64,000 nt of DNA from Caulobacter soli (GCF_011045195.1 NZ_CP049199.1:3100001-3164000); one strand, 5' to 3'. Shown: positions 44,129 through 52,601, counted from the stretch's first letter. The notes: generated by a model from the sequence alone, not told the origin. Numbers and translations: made by a program.

Positions 44129-45907
44129 GTGGTCACCCTACCCGACTTCATGGCCGATACGGCCCTGGCCCGGCTCTTCGCGCAAGAACACCGCGAGGGC
44201 GACGCCGCCTGGTTCTCGTTACCGGGCGGCGCGACACTGTACGCGCCCGGCGAGGCGGCGGACTATCTCTACTTCCTGCGCACCGGCCGGCTTGGAGCCT
44301 TTCGGCGAGAAGAGGGCCAGGAGCCGCAGTTCCTGGGGGTGATCCGCCCGGGCGAGCCGGCCGGCGAGATGGCGATGATCGCCGGTTCGTCCCATTCGGC
44401 CAATCTGGTGGCCCTGCGCGATTCGGAAATCCTGGCCCTGCCCCGCGCCGCCTTCTTCGAGGCGGTCGAGCGCGATCCGGAGGTGATGATCGAGCTGTCG
44501 CGCTTGATGATCCGCCGGGCCCGCAACGCCGGGGCCCACGCCTCGATCGGCGACCCGTCGGTCTACGGCTTCATCGCGGTCGAGCCGGGCAAGCCGATCC
44601 GGCCGATCATCGAGCGCGTCGCCCACGCCATCTCGAACCTAGGCTATTCGGTCACCGTCGAGGGCGCCGAATCCCTGCTGGCCCCGACAGAGTGGTTCAG
44701 CAGCGTCGAGCGCCGGCACGACTTCGTGCTGTACGTGGCCGAGGCCGAGGAGACCGCCTGGAAGCATGTGGTCGGCCGCCAGGTGGACCGGCTGTTCCGA
44801 GTCGGCCAGGGCGACCGCCGGCCGCCGCCGGTGATCCCTTCCTATGCCTCGGGTCCGCTGCAGGACCAGCGCCTGGTCGACCTGATCCTGCTGCAGCCGG
44901 CCAATGTCACCCATCCCAAGGGCTCGGGCGAATGGCTGAACGCCACCCAGGCCGCGCGTCTCTTCCATCTGCGCGAGAACGGCATGGCCGACGTCGAACG
45001 GATGGCCCGGGTGTTGACCGGTCAGTCAGTGGGTCTGGTGCTATCGGGCGGCGGCGCGCGGGCCTACGCCCATATCGGCGCCATCCAGGCCTTGCGCGAG
45101 CGCGGCGTGCCGATCGACTTCGTGGGCGGCGCCTCGATGGGCGCGGTGGTCGCCGCCGGCCTGGCCATGGGCTGGGACGACGGCGAGATGGAGACCCGCA
45201 TCCGCAAGGCCTTCGTCGAGACCAGCCCCCTGGACGACATCGCCTTTCCCCTGGTGGCCATGACCCAGGGCCTGAAGGTCAAGGCGCGGCTGGACGAGCA
45301 TTTCGACGACATCGAGATCGCCGACCTGTGGCTGCCGTTCTTCTGCGTCTCGTCGAACCTGACCTCGGGGGCCTATCACCTGCATCGCCAGGGCGTGCTG
45401 CGCGAGGCGCTGCGGGCCTCGATCTCGCTGCCCGGCGTGCTGCCGCCCGTGGCCGACGGCAATTCGGTGCTGGTCGACGGGGCGGTGATGAAGAATTTCC
45501 CGGCCGACGTGATGCGCGCCTTCCAGCTGGGGCCGATCGTCGGGGTGGACGTCACCCGCGGCCGCAGCATCACCGCCGAGGATGTCGACCGTCCGGCCTC
45601 GCTGTGGACCTGGCTGTGGTCGGGCGAGTGGCGCAAGGGCCCGCCGATCGTCGCCCTGCTGATGCGGGCCGCCACCGTCTCGACCGGCCGCGACCTGGCC
45701 GCCAGCCGCGAGGCCACGGACGTGTTGATCACGCCCAAGCTCAACGAAATCGACATCCGCGACTGGAAGGCCTTCGAGCCGGCCGTCGAGGCCGGCCGCG
45801 CCGCCGCCGCCCTGGCCCTGGACAGCCTGGGCAAGCCGGTCACCGAGATGCGCCGCCGGCCCAGCCTGGCCGACCTGGCGCGGCTCAACGGCGGCGAGCG
45901 ACGATGA
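44129..45907 (+). CDS. Patatin-like phospholipase with N-terminal cyclic-nucleotide-binding domain
   Basis: This 592-residue protein is of the NTE/RssA kind. Residues 1-150 form a cNMP/CAP-like beta-barrel (GGATLYAPGEAADYLYFLRTGRLGAFR...GEPAGEMAMIAG). The patatin domain (about 300-510) has the oxyanion loop LSGGGARAYAHIGA, nucleophile S336 in GGASMG and catalytic D450 in VDGA. It should hydrolyse phospho- or lysophospholipids, with nucleotide control inferred. It starts with GTG, is divergent from liuB, and overlaps tam tail-to-tail by 23 bases. Confidence 0.9.
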   Translation: MVTLPDFMADTALARLFAQEHREGDAAWFSLPGGATLYAPGEAADYLYFLRTGRLGAFRREEGQEPQFLGVIRPGEPAGEMAMIAGSSHSANLVALRDSEILALPRAAFFEAVERDPEVMIELSRLMIRRARNAGAHASIGDPSVYGFIAVEPGKPIRPIIERVAHAISNLGYSVTVEGAESLLAPTEWFSSVERRHDFVLYVAEAEETAWKHVVGRQVDRLFRVGQGDRRPPPVIPSYASGPLQDQRLVDLILLQPANVTHPKGSGEWLNATQAARLFHLRENGMADVERMARVLTGQSVGLVLSGGGARAYAHIGAIQALRERGVPIDFVGGASMGAVVAAGLAMGWDDGEMETRIRKAFVETSPLDDIAFPLVAMTQGLKVKARLDEHFDDIEIADLWLPFFCVSSNLTSGAYHLHRQGVLREALRASISLPGVLPPVADGNSVLVDGAVMKNFPADVMRAFQLGPIVGVDVTRGRSITAEDVDRPASLWTWLWSGEWRKGPPIVALLMRAATVSTGRDLAASREATDVLITPKLNEIDIRDWKAFEPAVEAGRAAAALALDSLGKPVTEMRRRPSLADLARLNGGERR

Positions 45908-46658
45908 ACATCCTTGGGAACGGCAGCAGGGTCACCCCGTCCTCGCGGCGCGGATAGTCGACCGCCAGCCGCGCCCGCCAGATCGTCAGGAAGGCCTCGC
46001 GCTCGGCCTCGTCCAGCACTTCCAGATAGGGCCGCAGGGTGGTGCCGGCCGTCCAGTCGACGATCGGATCGGCGCCTTCCAGCGCGTGGAGATAGGTCGT
46101 CGTCCACAGGTCCAAGCCGTCGGCCAGCGGGGCCAGCCAGTCATAGTACTGGCGCGGATCGATCGCCGGACGCACGCGGTCAACCTTGGCGATGCGCTCG
46201 GCCCAGGGGCCTTGAGCCGCCGTCTCGGCCAAACTGCGCCGCCAGCCGTCGTCGGTGACCACCGGGATCTGGCAGGCGAACACCCCGCCGGGCGCCAAGG
46301 TCGCCATCAGCCGGGGAAACAGCGTCTGGTGATCGCCCAGCCACTGCAGGGCGGCGTTGGTGAAGATCAGGTCGGGCGCGACGTCCGGCGCGAAGGCGGC
46401 GATGTCGCCCTGCACCCAGTCGACCTGCGCCGACAGCCCCTTGGCCCGCGCCAGCATCTCCGGACTGGAGTCCATGCCGTGCACCTGGGCGTCACGATGG
46501 CGGGCCGCCAGCAGGGCCGCGTGCTCGCCCGTGCCGCAGCCCAGATCCCAGATTTCGCGCGGCTCCAGGTCGCGTGGGATCTGCAGCATCAGGTCCAGGG
46601 CCGGCCGGTCGCGATAGGCCTTGTAGCGCTGGTAGACGTCGGGATCCCAGACCGGCAT
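45885..46658 (-). CDS. tam: Trans-aconitate 2-methyltransferase
   Basis: Tam methylates trans-aconitate, a by-product that inhibits aconitase. The 257-residue product starts MPVWDPDVYQRYKAYRDRPALDL, the family opening, then the SAM motif IWDLGCGTGEHAALLA (about 34-49) and FTNAALQWLGDH. The frame extends upstream to 46820, but the ATG at 46658 with GGAGGG before it fits Tam. Its 3' end overlaps the patatin gene by 23 bases. Confidence 0.9.
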   Translation of the reverse strand: MPVWDPDVYQRYKAYRDRPALDLMLQIPRDLEPREIWDLGCGTGEHAALLAARHRDAQVHGMDSSPEMLARAKGLSAQVDWVQGDIAAFAPDVAPDLIFTNAALQWLGDHQTLFPRLMATLAPGGVFACQIPVVTDDGWRRSLAETAAQGPWAERIAKVDRVRPAIDPRQYYDWLAPLADGLDLWTTTYLHALEGADPIVDWTAGTTLRPYLEVLDEAEREAFLTIWRARLAVDYPRREDGVTLLPFPRMFIVARRR

Positions 46659-46786
46659 CCGGCCCTCCGTGAAAGAACTGCGACAATCGGTCCGCCCCTT
46701 GGCGCCGATCCGTCGCTTTTGTCGCATGGTCTCAAGGACGGCGAGGTTTATCTTTTCGTTAAGGCGCTGATCCAACGCGCCACAGG

Positions 46787-46939
46787 ATGGAAACCGAAGT
46801 GAGCCGCTCAGCAACCGCAACCGCTATCGCCGTCACCGCCAAGCCCTCGGTCGTGAACGCGCATCGCCTGGGCATGCTGGGCCTCAACCTCGGTCTTTGG
46901 ACCCTCATCGTCGTGATCGTGCGAGCCCTCTACGCCTGA
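46787..46939 (+). CDS. Probable 50-residue single-span membrane protein
   Basis: A short frame METEVSRSATATAIAVTAK... ends LGLWTLIVVIVRALYA. It contains one strong hydrophobic segment (about residues 30-48) preceded by a His-Arg pair and a polar N-terminus, typical of small membrane proteins. A GTG at 46799 is another possible start. A 13-base hairpin follows 15 bases after the stop, consistent with a separate transcript. The opposite strand also stays open here but gives an implausible Arg/Gly-rich product. Confidence 0.55.
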   Translation: METEVSRSATATAIAVTAKPSVVNAHRLGMLGLNLGLWTLIVVIVRALYA

Positions 46940-46953
46940 TCCGACGATGCGGC

Positions 46954-46990
46954 CCCGGGTCGCGCATATCCCCCCTTTGCGCGACCCGGG
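46954..46990 (+). terminator. Strong hairpin after the small membrane protein gene
   Basis: CCCGGGTCGCGCA (46954-46966) and TGCGCGACCCGGG (46978-46990) pair perfectly over 13 bases with an 11-base loop. The following AACACCTTTCGCC has only a weak T run, so it may stop transcription or protect the 3' end. Confidence 0.6.
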
Positions 46991-47136
46991 AACACCTTTC
47001 GCCCCGCCCCTCGCCCGCCCGCTGAATGAGCAGGTCTCAAGCCGCGACGTCCGGTCGCGACTTTGCCCCTTTGCAGAAGCCGCGATCGGCGCCCATATTC
47101 GTGTTGTGTTGTTCAACAACTGAAAGGAGGTGACCA

Positions 47137-47202
47137 GTGTCTCATTGTCTCCAACCGAGGTCGCGCGTGACCTGGAGCCTGAAGAACGAGGTTTCCAACT
47201 GA
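47137..47202 (+). CDS. 21-residue peptide with a near-perfect ribosome-binding site
   Basis: The GTG at 47137 starts a 21-codon frame reading SHCLQPRSRVTWSLKNEVSN after the initiator Met. AAGGAGGTGA (47124-47133) matches the 16S rRNA 3' end over ten bases with ideal spacing. An inverted GTTGTTCAACAAC lies just before it. The frame contains a hairpin AGGTC/GACCT, and GGCGT/ACGCC follows the stop. A strong terminator ends the unit at 47254-47292. The peptide is basic, with no membrane segment. I cannot name it; a leader peptide or a dual RNA/peptide is possible. tam is upstream on the other strand and liuA lies beyond, also on the other strand, so no downstream gene is controlled in cis. Confidence 0.55.
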   Translation: MSHCLQPRSRVTWSLKNEVSN

Positions 47203-47253
47203 AGGCGTTGAACGCCTAAGGTTCAAGTCACACCGCGACGCGGTAGACGATGG

Positions 47254-47292
47254 AGGGCCGCCCCGAGCGATCGGGGCGGCCCTTACATTTTA
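47254..47292 (+). terminator. Intrinsic terminator after the 21-residue peptide frame
   Basis: AGGGCCGCCCCGA (47254-47266) and TCGGGGCGGCCCT (47271-47283) form a perfect 13-base stem with a GCGA loop, followed by TACATTTTAG. It is like the clpA terminator in loop and form. Confidence 0.85.
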
Positions 47293-47327
47293 GGTCCGGG
47301 AAAGCTTGAGGGGCCGCGACGGCGATC

Positions 47328-47396
47328 ACTTGCCCCCTACCGCTCCGCCCCCCTACGGGGGCGGACAGGCGGCGAAGCCGCCAGGTGGGGGCAAGT
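47328..47396. repeat. Palindromic repeat (ACTTGCCCCC type), copy 2
   Basis: Outer arms ACTTGCCCCC (47328-47337) and GGGGGCAAGT (47387-47396) enclose CCGCCCCCCTACGGGGGCGG and GGCGGCGAAGCCGCC hairpins. It shares its ends and layout with 21455-21561. It lies 10 bases from the liuA stop, where it may serve as a 3' stem. Confidence 0.85.
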
Positions 47397-47406
47397 CAGT
47401 GAGCCG

Positions 47407-48561
47407 CTACCCCCCCACCAACTCCCGCCCGATCAGGAACCGACGAATCTCGTTGGTCCCCGCGCCGATGTCGTAGAGCTTGGCGTCGCGCAGGAACCGC
47501 TCCACCGGCCATTCCTTGGTGTAGCCCGCGCCGCCCAAGGCCTGGATGGCCTCCAGCGACACCTTCACCGCGTTCTCCGACGCCATCAGGATCGCCCCGG
47601 CCGCGTCGAACCGCGTGGTCTTGCCCGCGTCGCAGGCCCGCGCCACGGCGTAGACATAGGCCCGGGCCGAGTTCAGGGCCACGTACATGTCGGCGACCTT
47701 GCCCTGCATCAGCTGGAACGAGCCGATGGCCTGGCCGAACTGCTTGCGCTCGCGGACATAGGGCAGCACCACGTCCAGGCACGCCTGCATGATGCCCAGC
47801 GGGCCGGCCGACAGCACGGCGCGCTCGTAGTCCAGACCGCTCATCAGCACGCCCACGCCGCCGCCCACCGGACCCAGGACGTTCTCCTCGGGCACTTCGC
47901 AGTCCTCGAACACCAGCTCGGCGGTGTCCGACCCGCGCATGCCCATCTTGTCGAGCTTCTTGCTGACGCTGAAGCCCTTCATGCCCTTCTCGACCAGGAA
48001 GGCGGTGATCGCCCGCTCGCCGGTCTTGGCGTAGACCACCAGGGTGTCGGCGCTCGGGGCGTTGGTAATCCAGAACTTCGTGCCGTTCAGCACGTAGCGG
48101 TCGCCGACGTGCTCGGCCTTCAGCTTCATCGACACCACGTCCGAACCGGCCCCGGCCTCGCTCATGGCCAGCGAGCCGAGGTGCTCGCCGCTGATCAGCT
48201 TGGGCAGATAGCGCTGCTTCTGCTCGGGATTGGCCCAGCGGCGGATCTGGTTGACGCAGAGGTTGGAGTGGGCGCCGTAGCTGAGCCCCACGGAGGCCGA
48301 GGCTCTGGAGACCTCCTCCATGGCGATCACGTGCTCGAGATAGCCCAGGCCCAGGCCGCCGAACTCTTCCTCGACCGTGATGCCGTGCAGGCCCAGGTCG
48401 CCCATCGGAACCCAGAGTTCCCGAGGGAAGGTGTTGGTTTCGTCGATCCTGGCCGCGATCGGCGCGATGCGGTCGGCCGCGAAGCGGGCGGTGGTGTCAC
48501 GGATCGCGTCGGCCGTCTCGCCCAGCGCGAAGTCCATCGAGGGTGCGGTTTGGTTCGTCAT
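47407..48561 (-). CDS. liuA: Isovaleryl-CoA dehydrogenase
   Basis: This FAD acyl-CoA dehydrogenase converts isovaleryl-CoA to 3-methylcrotonyl-CoA, the step before methylcrotonyl-CoA carboxylase. The 384-residue product shows [36 protein letters not shown] (an isovaleryl-type signature), [33 protein letters not shown] and the C-terminal [16 protein letters not shown]. The ATG at 48561 is four codons inside the longest frame. It lies 3.4 kb upstream of liuB on the same strand, with unrelated genes between. Confidence 0.93.
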   Translation of the reverse strand: MTNQTAPSMDFALGETADAIRDTTARFAADRIAPIAARIDETNTFPRELWVPMGDLGLHGITVEEEFGGLGLGYLEHVIAMEEVSRASASVGLSYGAHSNLCVNQIRRWANPEQKQRYLPKLISGEHLGSLAMSEAGAGSDVVSMKLKAEHVGDRYVLNGTKFWITNAPSADTLVVYAKTGERAITAFLVEKGMKGFSVSKKLDKMGMRGSDTAELVFEDCEVPEENVLGPVGGGVGVLMSGLDYERAVLSAGPLGIMQACLDVVLPYVRERKQFGQAIGSFQLMQGKVADMYVALNSARAYVYAVARACDAGKTTRFDAAGAILMASENAVKVSLEAIQALGGAGYTKEWPVERFLRDAKLYDIGAGTNEIRRFLIGRELVGG

Positions 48562-48579
48562 GGCGCCTTGCATAGCACA

Positions 48580-48612
48580 AACGCCCGCGGATCAAGCAGA
48601 CCCGCGGGCGTT
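48580..48612 (-). terminator. Intrinsic terminator after spmX
   Basis: AACGCCCGCGG/CCGCGGGCGTT pair over 11 bases around an 11-base loop. On the minus strand a TTTG run follows. It separates spmX from liuA, ending 19 bases before the liuA ATG. Confidence 0.75.
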
Positions 48613-48639
48613 CCGTGCTTCAATCGCGAGGATCGTAGT

Positions 48640-49932
48640 CTAGTCTTCGTCCTGCGGCTCGGGATCGCCCAGCCGGCGCATCAGCAGATAGGCCGAGGTG
48701 GCGAAGCAGATCATGCCGATCACGCTGGCGCCCCAGCCGAACATCTTGATCGGCGACAGGCCCTCGTTGGCCCCGACGCTGAGGTTCCACAGGATGCCGC
48801 CGCCGAACAGGGCCAGGCCCAGCAGGCCCAGGCTGACCAGCAGGCTGATCCCGCCGAACGCGTGCGGCTGAACGTGGGCGAAGGCCACCTCTTGCGGTTC
48901 CAGCTCGACCGGACCGCTGGTCGAGAAGCCGCCCAGATTGAACAGCGAGCCGCTGGCGGCCGGACGAGGCGTTTCGAACAGTTCCGGCTCGACCGCGGCG
49001 ACCGGTTCGACGGCCGGTTCAGCGATCGGCGGCGCCGGCGGCGTGAAGGCCTCCTCGGCGACCGGCTCTTCCGGCGTCAGCTGGAACGGCGTGGCGACCG
49101 GTTGGAGCGCGGCCGGCAACTCGGGTTTCACATAGAAGAACTGAGACGGCGCGGCGGCGGCCAGGGCCGGGGCCGGCGGCTCGGGCAGGACCAGGTCCTG
49201 AACTGGCGTGATCAGACCCGGAACCGGCGTCGCGGTGGCGGTCTCGTCGGGCAGGATCGCTTCCAGGCGCGCGCCGACGGCGGCGGCGGCCTGCTCGCTG
49301 GCGCTGGGACCGTTGCCCAGGGCCGGCGCGGGCGAGCCGTCCTCGCGCAGGGCCACGGCCTTGTCGCCGTTCAGCGCGGTGGTGATCGCGGCGGGCGCCT
49401 GGCTGGGCACCAGCTTGCTGGCGTCGTAGTCGACCTTGGGCCGCAGCACCGAACTCGGCGCGGCCACCCAGTGGCCGTCGGTCGGGGTCAGGAACAGCGC
49501 CTTCTCGGCCGAGCGGCGGCGCACCAGGGCGTCGATGACGATCCGCTCGCCCTCGAAGTCGGCCTTGCGCCACATCTCCATCTCGCAGGCGGCTTGCAGC
49601 GCCGCGCCCTCGTTCAGCCGACGCAGCACGGCCGAGCGCACGAAGTTCTCGGTGCCGATGTTGAAGGCGAAACAGACCAGGGCGTCGAACTGGTTCTGGT
49701 TCAACGGCGCGTAGACGTTCTCGTTGACCGCGTGGGCCACCGTGATCAGGTCGTAGAGGAGCAGAGCTTCAGCGTCCTGTTCCGAGACAGACGCGCCGGC
49801 CCGGGCGGTCAGGGTGTGGCCATAGCCCAGCGTCCAGCGCCCATCGGGCAGCTGCGCGGCTTTCATCCGGTAACCCTCGAACCTCTTGATGAGATCGACG
49901 GCGGCGCGGGAGACCTGATAACGCGGTTTCAT
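48640..49932 (-). CDS. spmX: Polarity protein SpmX (muramidase-like)
   Basis: SpmX localises at the old (stalked) pole in Caulobacter and positions and activates the histidine kinase DivJ. The 430-residue product has the lysozyme-like GH24 domain (about 1-150; F18-E19-G20 with the catalytic-site Glu, then the LGYGHTLTA strand). An acidic Pro/Ala-rich intermediate region follows (about 160-350), which in related genera drives condensate formation and localisation. Two C-terminal membrane helices end the protein (about 355-380 and 393-415). The ATG at 49932 gives MKPRYQVSRAAVDLIKRFEGY; longer frames add an implausible N-terminus. Confidence 0.96.
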   Translation of the reverse strand: MKPRYQVSRAAVDLIKRFEGYRMKAAQLPDGRWTLGYGHTLTARAGASVSEQDAEALLLYDLITVAHAVNENVYAPLNQNQFDALVCFAFNIGTENFVRSAVLRRLNEGAALQAACEMEMWRKADFEGERIVIDALVRRRSAEKALFLTPTDGHWVAAPSSVLRPKVDYDASKLVPSQAPAAITTALNGDKAVALREDGSPAPALGNGPSASEQAAAAVGARLEAILPDETATATPVPGLITPVQDLVLPEPPAPALAAAAPSQFFYVKPELPAALQPVATPFQLTPEEPVAEEAFTPPAPPIAEPAVEPVAAVEPELFETPRPAASGSLFNLGGFSTSGPVELEPQEVAFAHVQPHAFGGISLLVSLGLLGLALFGGGILWNLSVGANEGLSPIKMFGWGASVIGMICFATSAYLLMRRLGDPEPQDED

Positions 49933-50128
49933 CGCCAAGAATGACCCAGTTTGAGACAGACGCGGATGCGTTCGGGGTGCTCCGCGCAAGATAGGCGCCG
50001 CTGGTGACGCCCGCTCGTGGCGCCCGCTCGTGGCGCCCACCGGGGCCTGCCGCCCTCTCTTGTTCTTATGAACGCCGCCGTAGCGGATTCGGATCGCCGC
50101 GTCAGGGCCGCTCTGTCGCGCCGCGTTG

Positions 50129-51598
50129 CTAGTGCAACAACAGCGCCGCGATCAGCAGCACCGCGAAGAACCCGGTGAAGTCCGTGAGGAAGGTCACGAA
50201 GATCGACGACGAGACCGCCGGGTCGCGTCCCATCTTGGCCAGGGCCAGCGGGGCCAGGATGCCGCCGACCGCCGCAGTGAAGATGTTGGTGATCAGCGCC
50301 AGGCCGACGATGATCGCCAGCTTGCCGTGATGATCGGCCGGACCGAAGAACAGGTAGGTCGCCCCGCCCATCACCACGGCCAGGGTGAAGCCGTTGACCA
50401 GGCCGACGCCCAGCTCGCGCAGGATGATCCGGCGGGCGTTGGCCGTGGTCAGCTCCTTGCTGGCCAGGGCCCGCACGGCCACGGCCAGGGTCTGGGTGCC
50501 GGCGTTGCCGCCCAGGGACGAGACGATCGGCATCAGGATGGCCAGGGCCACCAGTTGGGCGATCTCGCCCTGGAACACCGCCACGCCGCTGACGGCGATG
50601 GTGGCGGTGACCAGGTTCAGCAGCAGCCACGGCAGGCGGGCGCGCACGATGTCCACGACCGACGCGTCGCGGCCGGCGTCGCTCACCCCGGCCAGGGCCA
50701 GAATGTCTTCTTCCGCCTCTTCGCGGATGACGCCGACGATGTCGTCGACGGTGATCTGCCCCACCAGCCGTCCGCCGGACTCCACGACCGGGGCGCTGAT
50801 CAGGTGATACTTGTCGAAGATGTAGGCGACCTCTTCCTGGTCCATGTCGACGGTGATCTCGGTCACCGGCTCCATGATCTCGGCCAGGGGAGTTTCCAGC
50901 TTGCTGGTCAGCAGCAGGCTGATGGGCAAGGCGCCGACCGGGGTGAACGACGGGTCCACCACGTAGACGTCGAAGAACAGCTCCGGCAGGTGGTCGCCCG
51001 ACACCCGCACGTGGTCGATGGTCTGGCCGACGGTCCAGAACTGCGGCGCGGCCAGGAACTCGCGCTGCATCAGGCGGCCGGCGGTCTCGTCCTCATAGGC
51101 CAGGGTCGTCTCGATGGCCGCGCGGTCGCCCTCGTCCATGGCGGCCAGAACCTGGGCGCGCTTGCCCTCGTCCAGGTCGTCGATGACGTCGGCGGCGTCG
51201 TCGGAATCCAGTTCCTCCAGCGCCTTGGCCAGGGTGTGCGAGGGCGTGGCCTCCAGCACTTCCTCGCGCAGGTTGTCGTCCAGCTCGGCGATGATCTCGC
51301 CCAGCCATTCCGGGTCGAGGACCGGGATCACCTCTTCGCGGTAGTTGGCCGACAGAAAGCCCATCAGGTCGGCGACGTCGGCCGGCTCCAGGGCATGGAC
51401 CAGCTCGCGCAGGCGCGCGGTGTCGCCGCGATCGGCCGCGTCGATGACCATCTCGACATATTCGGGATTGAGCGCGTAGTCGTCGCCGAGCGCGAGGTCT
51501 TCGAGATCCTCGACGGTCTCGGGCCCAACAGCCTGGGGATCGGGAATGATCAGATTATGGCGCGGATCGTCTGTCAGGTCGGCTGTTTCCCGGGACAT
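50129..51598 (-). CDS. mgtE: Magnesium transporter MgtE
   Basis: MgtE is a homodimeric Mg2+ channel gated by cytosolic Mg2+. The 489-residue protein has the N-terminal superhelical domain (about 70-175, LEPADVADLMGFL and LDSDDAADVIDDL), a CBS pair (about 175-300, ISAPVVESGGRLVGQITVDDIV) and five C-terminal membrane helices containing the pore motif GGNAGTQTLAVAVRALA. It is upstream of spmX in the same direction, with 196 bases between. Confidence 0.95.
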   Translation of the reverse strand: MSRETADLTDDPRHNLIIPDPQAVGPETVEDLEDLALGDDYALNPEYVEMVIDAADRGDTARLRELVHALEPADVADLMGFLSANYREEVIPVLDPEWLGEIIAELDDNLREEVLEATPSHTLAKALEELDSDDAADVIDDLDEGKRAQVLAAMDEGDRAAIETTLAYEDETAGRLMQREFLAAPQFWTVGQTIDHVRVSGDHLPELFFDVYVVDPSFTPVGALPISLLLTSKLETPLAEIMEPVTEITVDMDQEEVAYIFDKYHLISAPVVESGGRLVGQITVDDIVGVIREEAEEDILALAGVSDAGRDASVVDIVRARLPWLLLNLVTATIAVSGVAVFQGEIAQLVALAILMPIVSSLGGNAGTQTLAVAVRALASKELTTANARRIILRELGVGLVNGFTLAVVMGGATYLFFGPADHHGKLAIIVGLALITNIFTAAVGGILAPLALAKMGRDPAVSSSIFVTFLTDFTGFFAVLLIAALLLH

Positions 51599-51680
51599 TG
51601 GGACCTCCTGAGTTCGTAAGACGTAAGTCCTGCGCGTGACCTGAAGCTGCGAAGGGCCAAGCCCTTCCCCGGAAATGGTT

Positions 51681-51726
51681 AGAGCGCCCCCGACGAGTCG
51701 GAAACCGATTTCGCCCGAAGCGCTCT
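51681..51726 (-). terminator. Possible terminator for the tRNA-Leu transcript
   Basis: AGAGCGC (51681-51687) and GCGCTCT (51720-51726) are inverted copies 15 bases beyond the 3' end of the tRNA, with a smaller CCGACGAGTCGG hairpin inside. Confidence 0.4.
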
Positions 51727-51741
51727 ATCCGTTGTCTCACC

Positions 51742-51826
51742 TGGTGCGGTCGAGAAGACTCGAACTTCCACGGGTTGCCCCACAGCGACCTCAACGCTGC
51801 GCGTCTACCAATTCCGCCACGACCGC
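51742..51826 (-). tRNA. tRNA-Leu (anticodon GAG)
   Basis: The 85-base sequence folds as a class II tRNA. Acceptor GCGGTCG pairs with CGACCGC, followed by A and an encoded CCA. The D-arm contains GGCGGAATTGGTAGAC. The anticodon stem CAGCG/CGCTG holds the loop TTGAGGT (GAG). A long variable arm TGGGGCAACCCGT and the TTCGAGT T-loop follow. The long variable arm and GAG anticodon identify leucine. Confidence 0.95.
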
Positions 51827-51906
51827 TCGTGGTGAGGCGCGGCAGGTAGCAAACTGAGTTTGATTTGGAAAGAGCGGAGTTCGCGGATCACGAACTAAAG
51901 CCGCGC

Positions 51907-52287
51907 TCATTCATAGGGCTTGCCGGGACGCAGAAGCTGCTCGCCCTCGTCCAGGCCGGTGCGCAGCATCAGTCCGCGACGCGTGAAGCGGCCGGTGACG
52001 TGCAGCGTCGCGGGCGGGTTGCTGGGTAGGATATAGGTGAAGGCGATGGTGTCGCCGGTGATCGTGGCCGGAACCTTGGCGGGTTCGGGACACTCACCTT
52101 CGCAAATCCGCACCACGGCGTAGGGCTTGGGACCGTCGAAGACCTCGACCCGGGCGCCGACGATGTCACCGGTCTCCTCGAACGAGCGGATGTTGTCGTA
52201 GACGCCCGAATGACCGCTCGGCTTCGCCGCCGCCGTCGTGAGGCCGAGAACCAGGATTCCGGCCAGAGCCGTTGTCGTGCGTCGCAT
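51907..52287 (-). CDS. Exported hypothetical protein
   Basis: The 126-residue product has a signal peptide (residues 1-22, ending TAAAK) and a small beta-rich domain with FTYILPSNPPATLHVTGRFTRRGLMLRTG. It may be a DUF2147-like periplasmic protein but I am not certain. It stands alone between tRNA-Leu and the SpoA-like gene. Confidence 0.65.
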   Translation of the reverse strand: MRRTTTALAGILVLGLTTAAAKPSGHSGVYDNIRSFEETGDIVGARVEVFDGPKPYAVVRICEGECPEPAKVPATITGDTIAFTYILPSNPPATLHVTGRFTRRGLMLRTGLDEGEQLLRPGKPYE

Positions 52288-52349
52288 GGATCACCCGTGA
52301 AATGCCGTGATCCTGATTGGCGCGTTCGCGCGCCGGCGCAAGCCCGTCC

Positions 52350-52601
52350 TTAGGTGCCGCCGGCCATGTAGTCGTAGACGTCGGCGGCGCGGGTCACCTG
52401 GATGGCGATGCGGTCGTCGCTGATCTGGATCTCGCCCCGGGCGATGGGGTGGTTGTTGGCCAGGATCCAGACCTCGTCATTGGTCTTGGCGTCCAGCGGG
52501 ATCACCGCGCCGCGGCCCATGCGCAGCAGCTGCTGCATCGGCAGGATCGAGCGTCCCAGAAGAACGGAGATCTCGACATTGACGGCGTTGACCTGGCTCA
52601 C
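52350..52601 (-). CDS. Stand-alone SpoA-domain (FliN/FliM C-terminal-like) protein
   Basis: The 83-residue protein is a single surface-presentation-of-antigens fold like the C-terminal domain of the flagellar switch proteins FliN and FliM: VNVEISVLLGRSILPMQQLLRMGRGAVIPLDAKTNDEVWILANNHPIARGEI fits closely. FliN of Caulobacter is somewhat longer and encoded with flagellar genes; none are near here. It could be a switch paralogue or a chemotaxis-linked phosphatase-like factor. The start is a GTG at 52601. Confidence 0.85.
   Translation of the reverse strand: MSQVNAVNVEISVLLGRSILPMQQLLRMGRGAVIPLDAKTNDEVWILANNHPIARGEIQISDDRIAIQVTRAADVYDYMAGGT

Noticed and set aside
42559..45957. 1132-codon open frame on the plus strand across liuB and the patatin gene
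   Set aside because: It lies antisense to liuB and out of frame in the patatin gene; composition is Arg/Gly-biased with no recognisable domain.
46808..47119. 103-codon open frame on the minus strand between tam and the peptide unit
   Set aside because: Product is Arg/Gly/Ser-rich without a domain; the plus strand here has a better small membrane protein and a hairpin.
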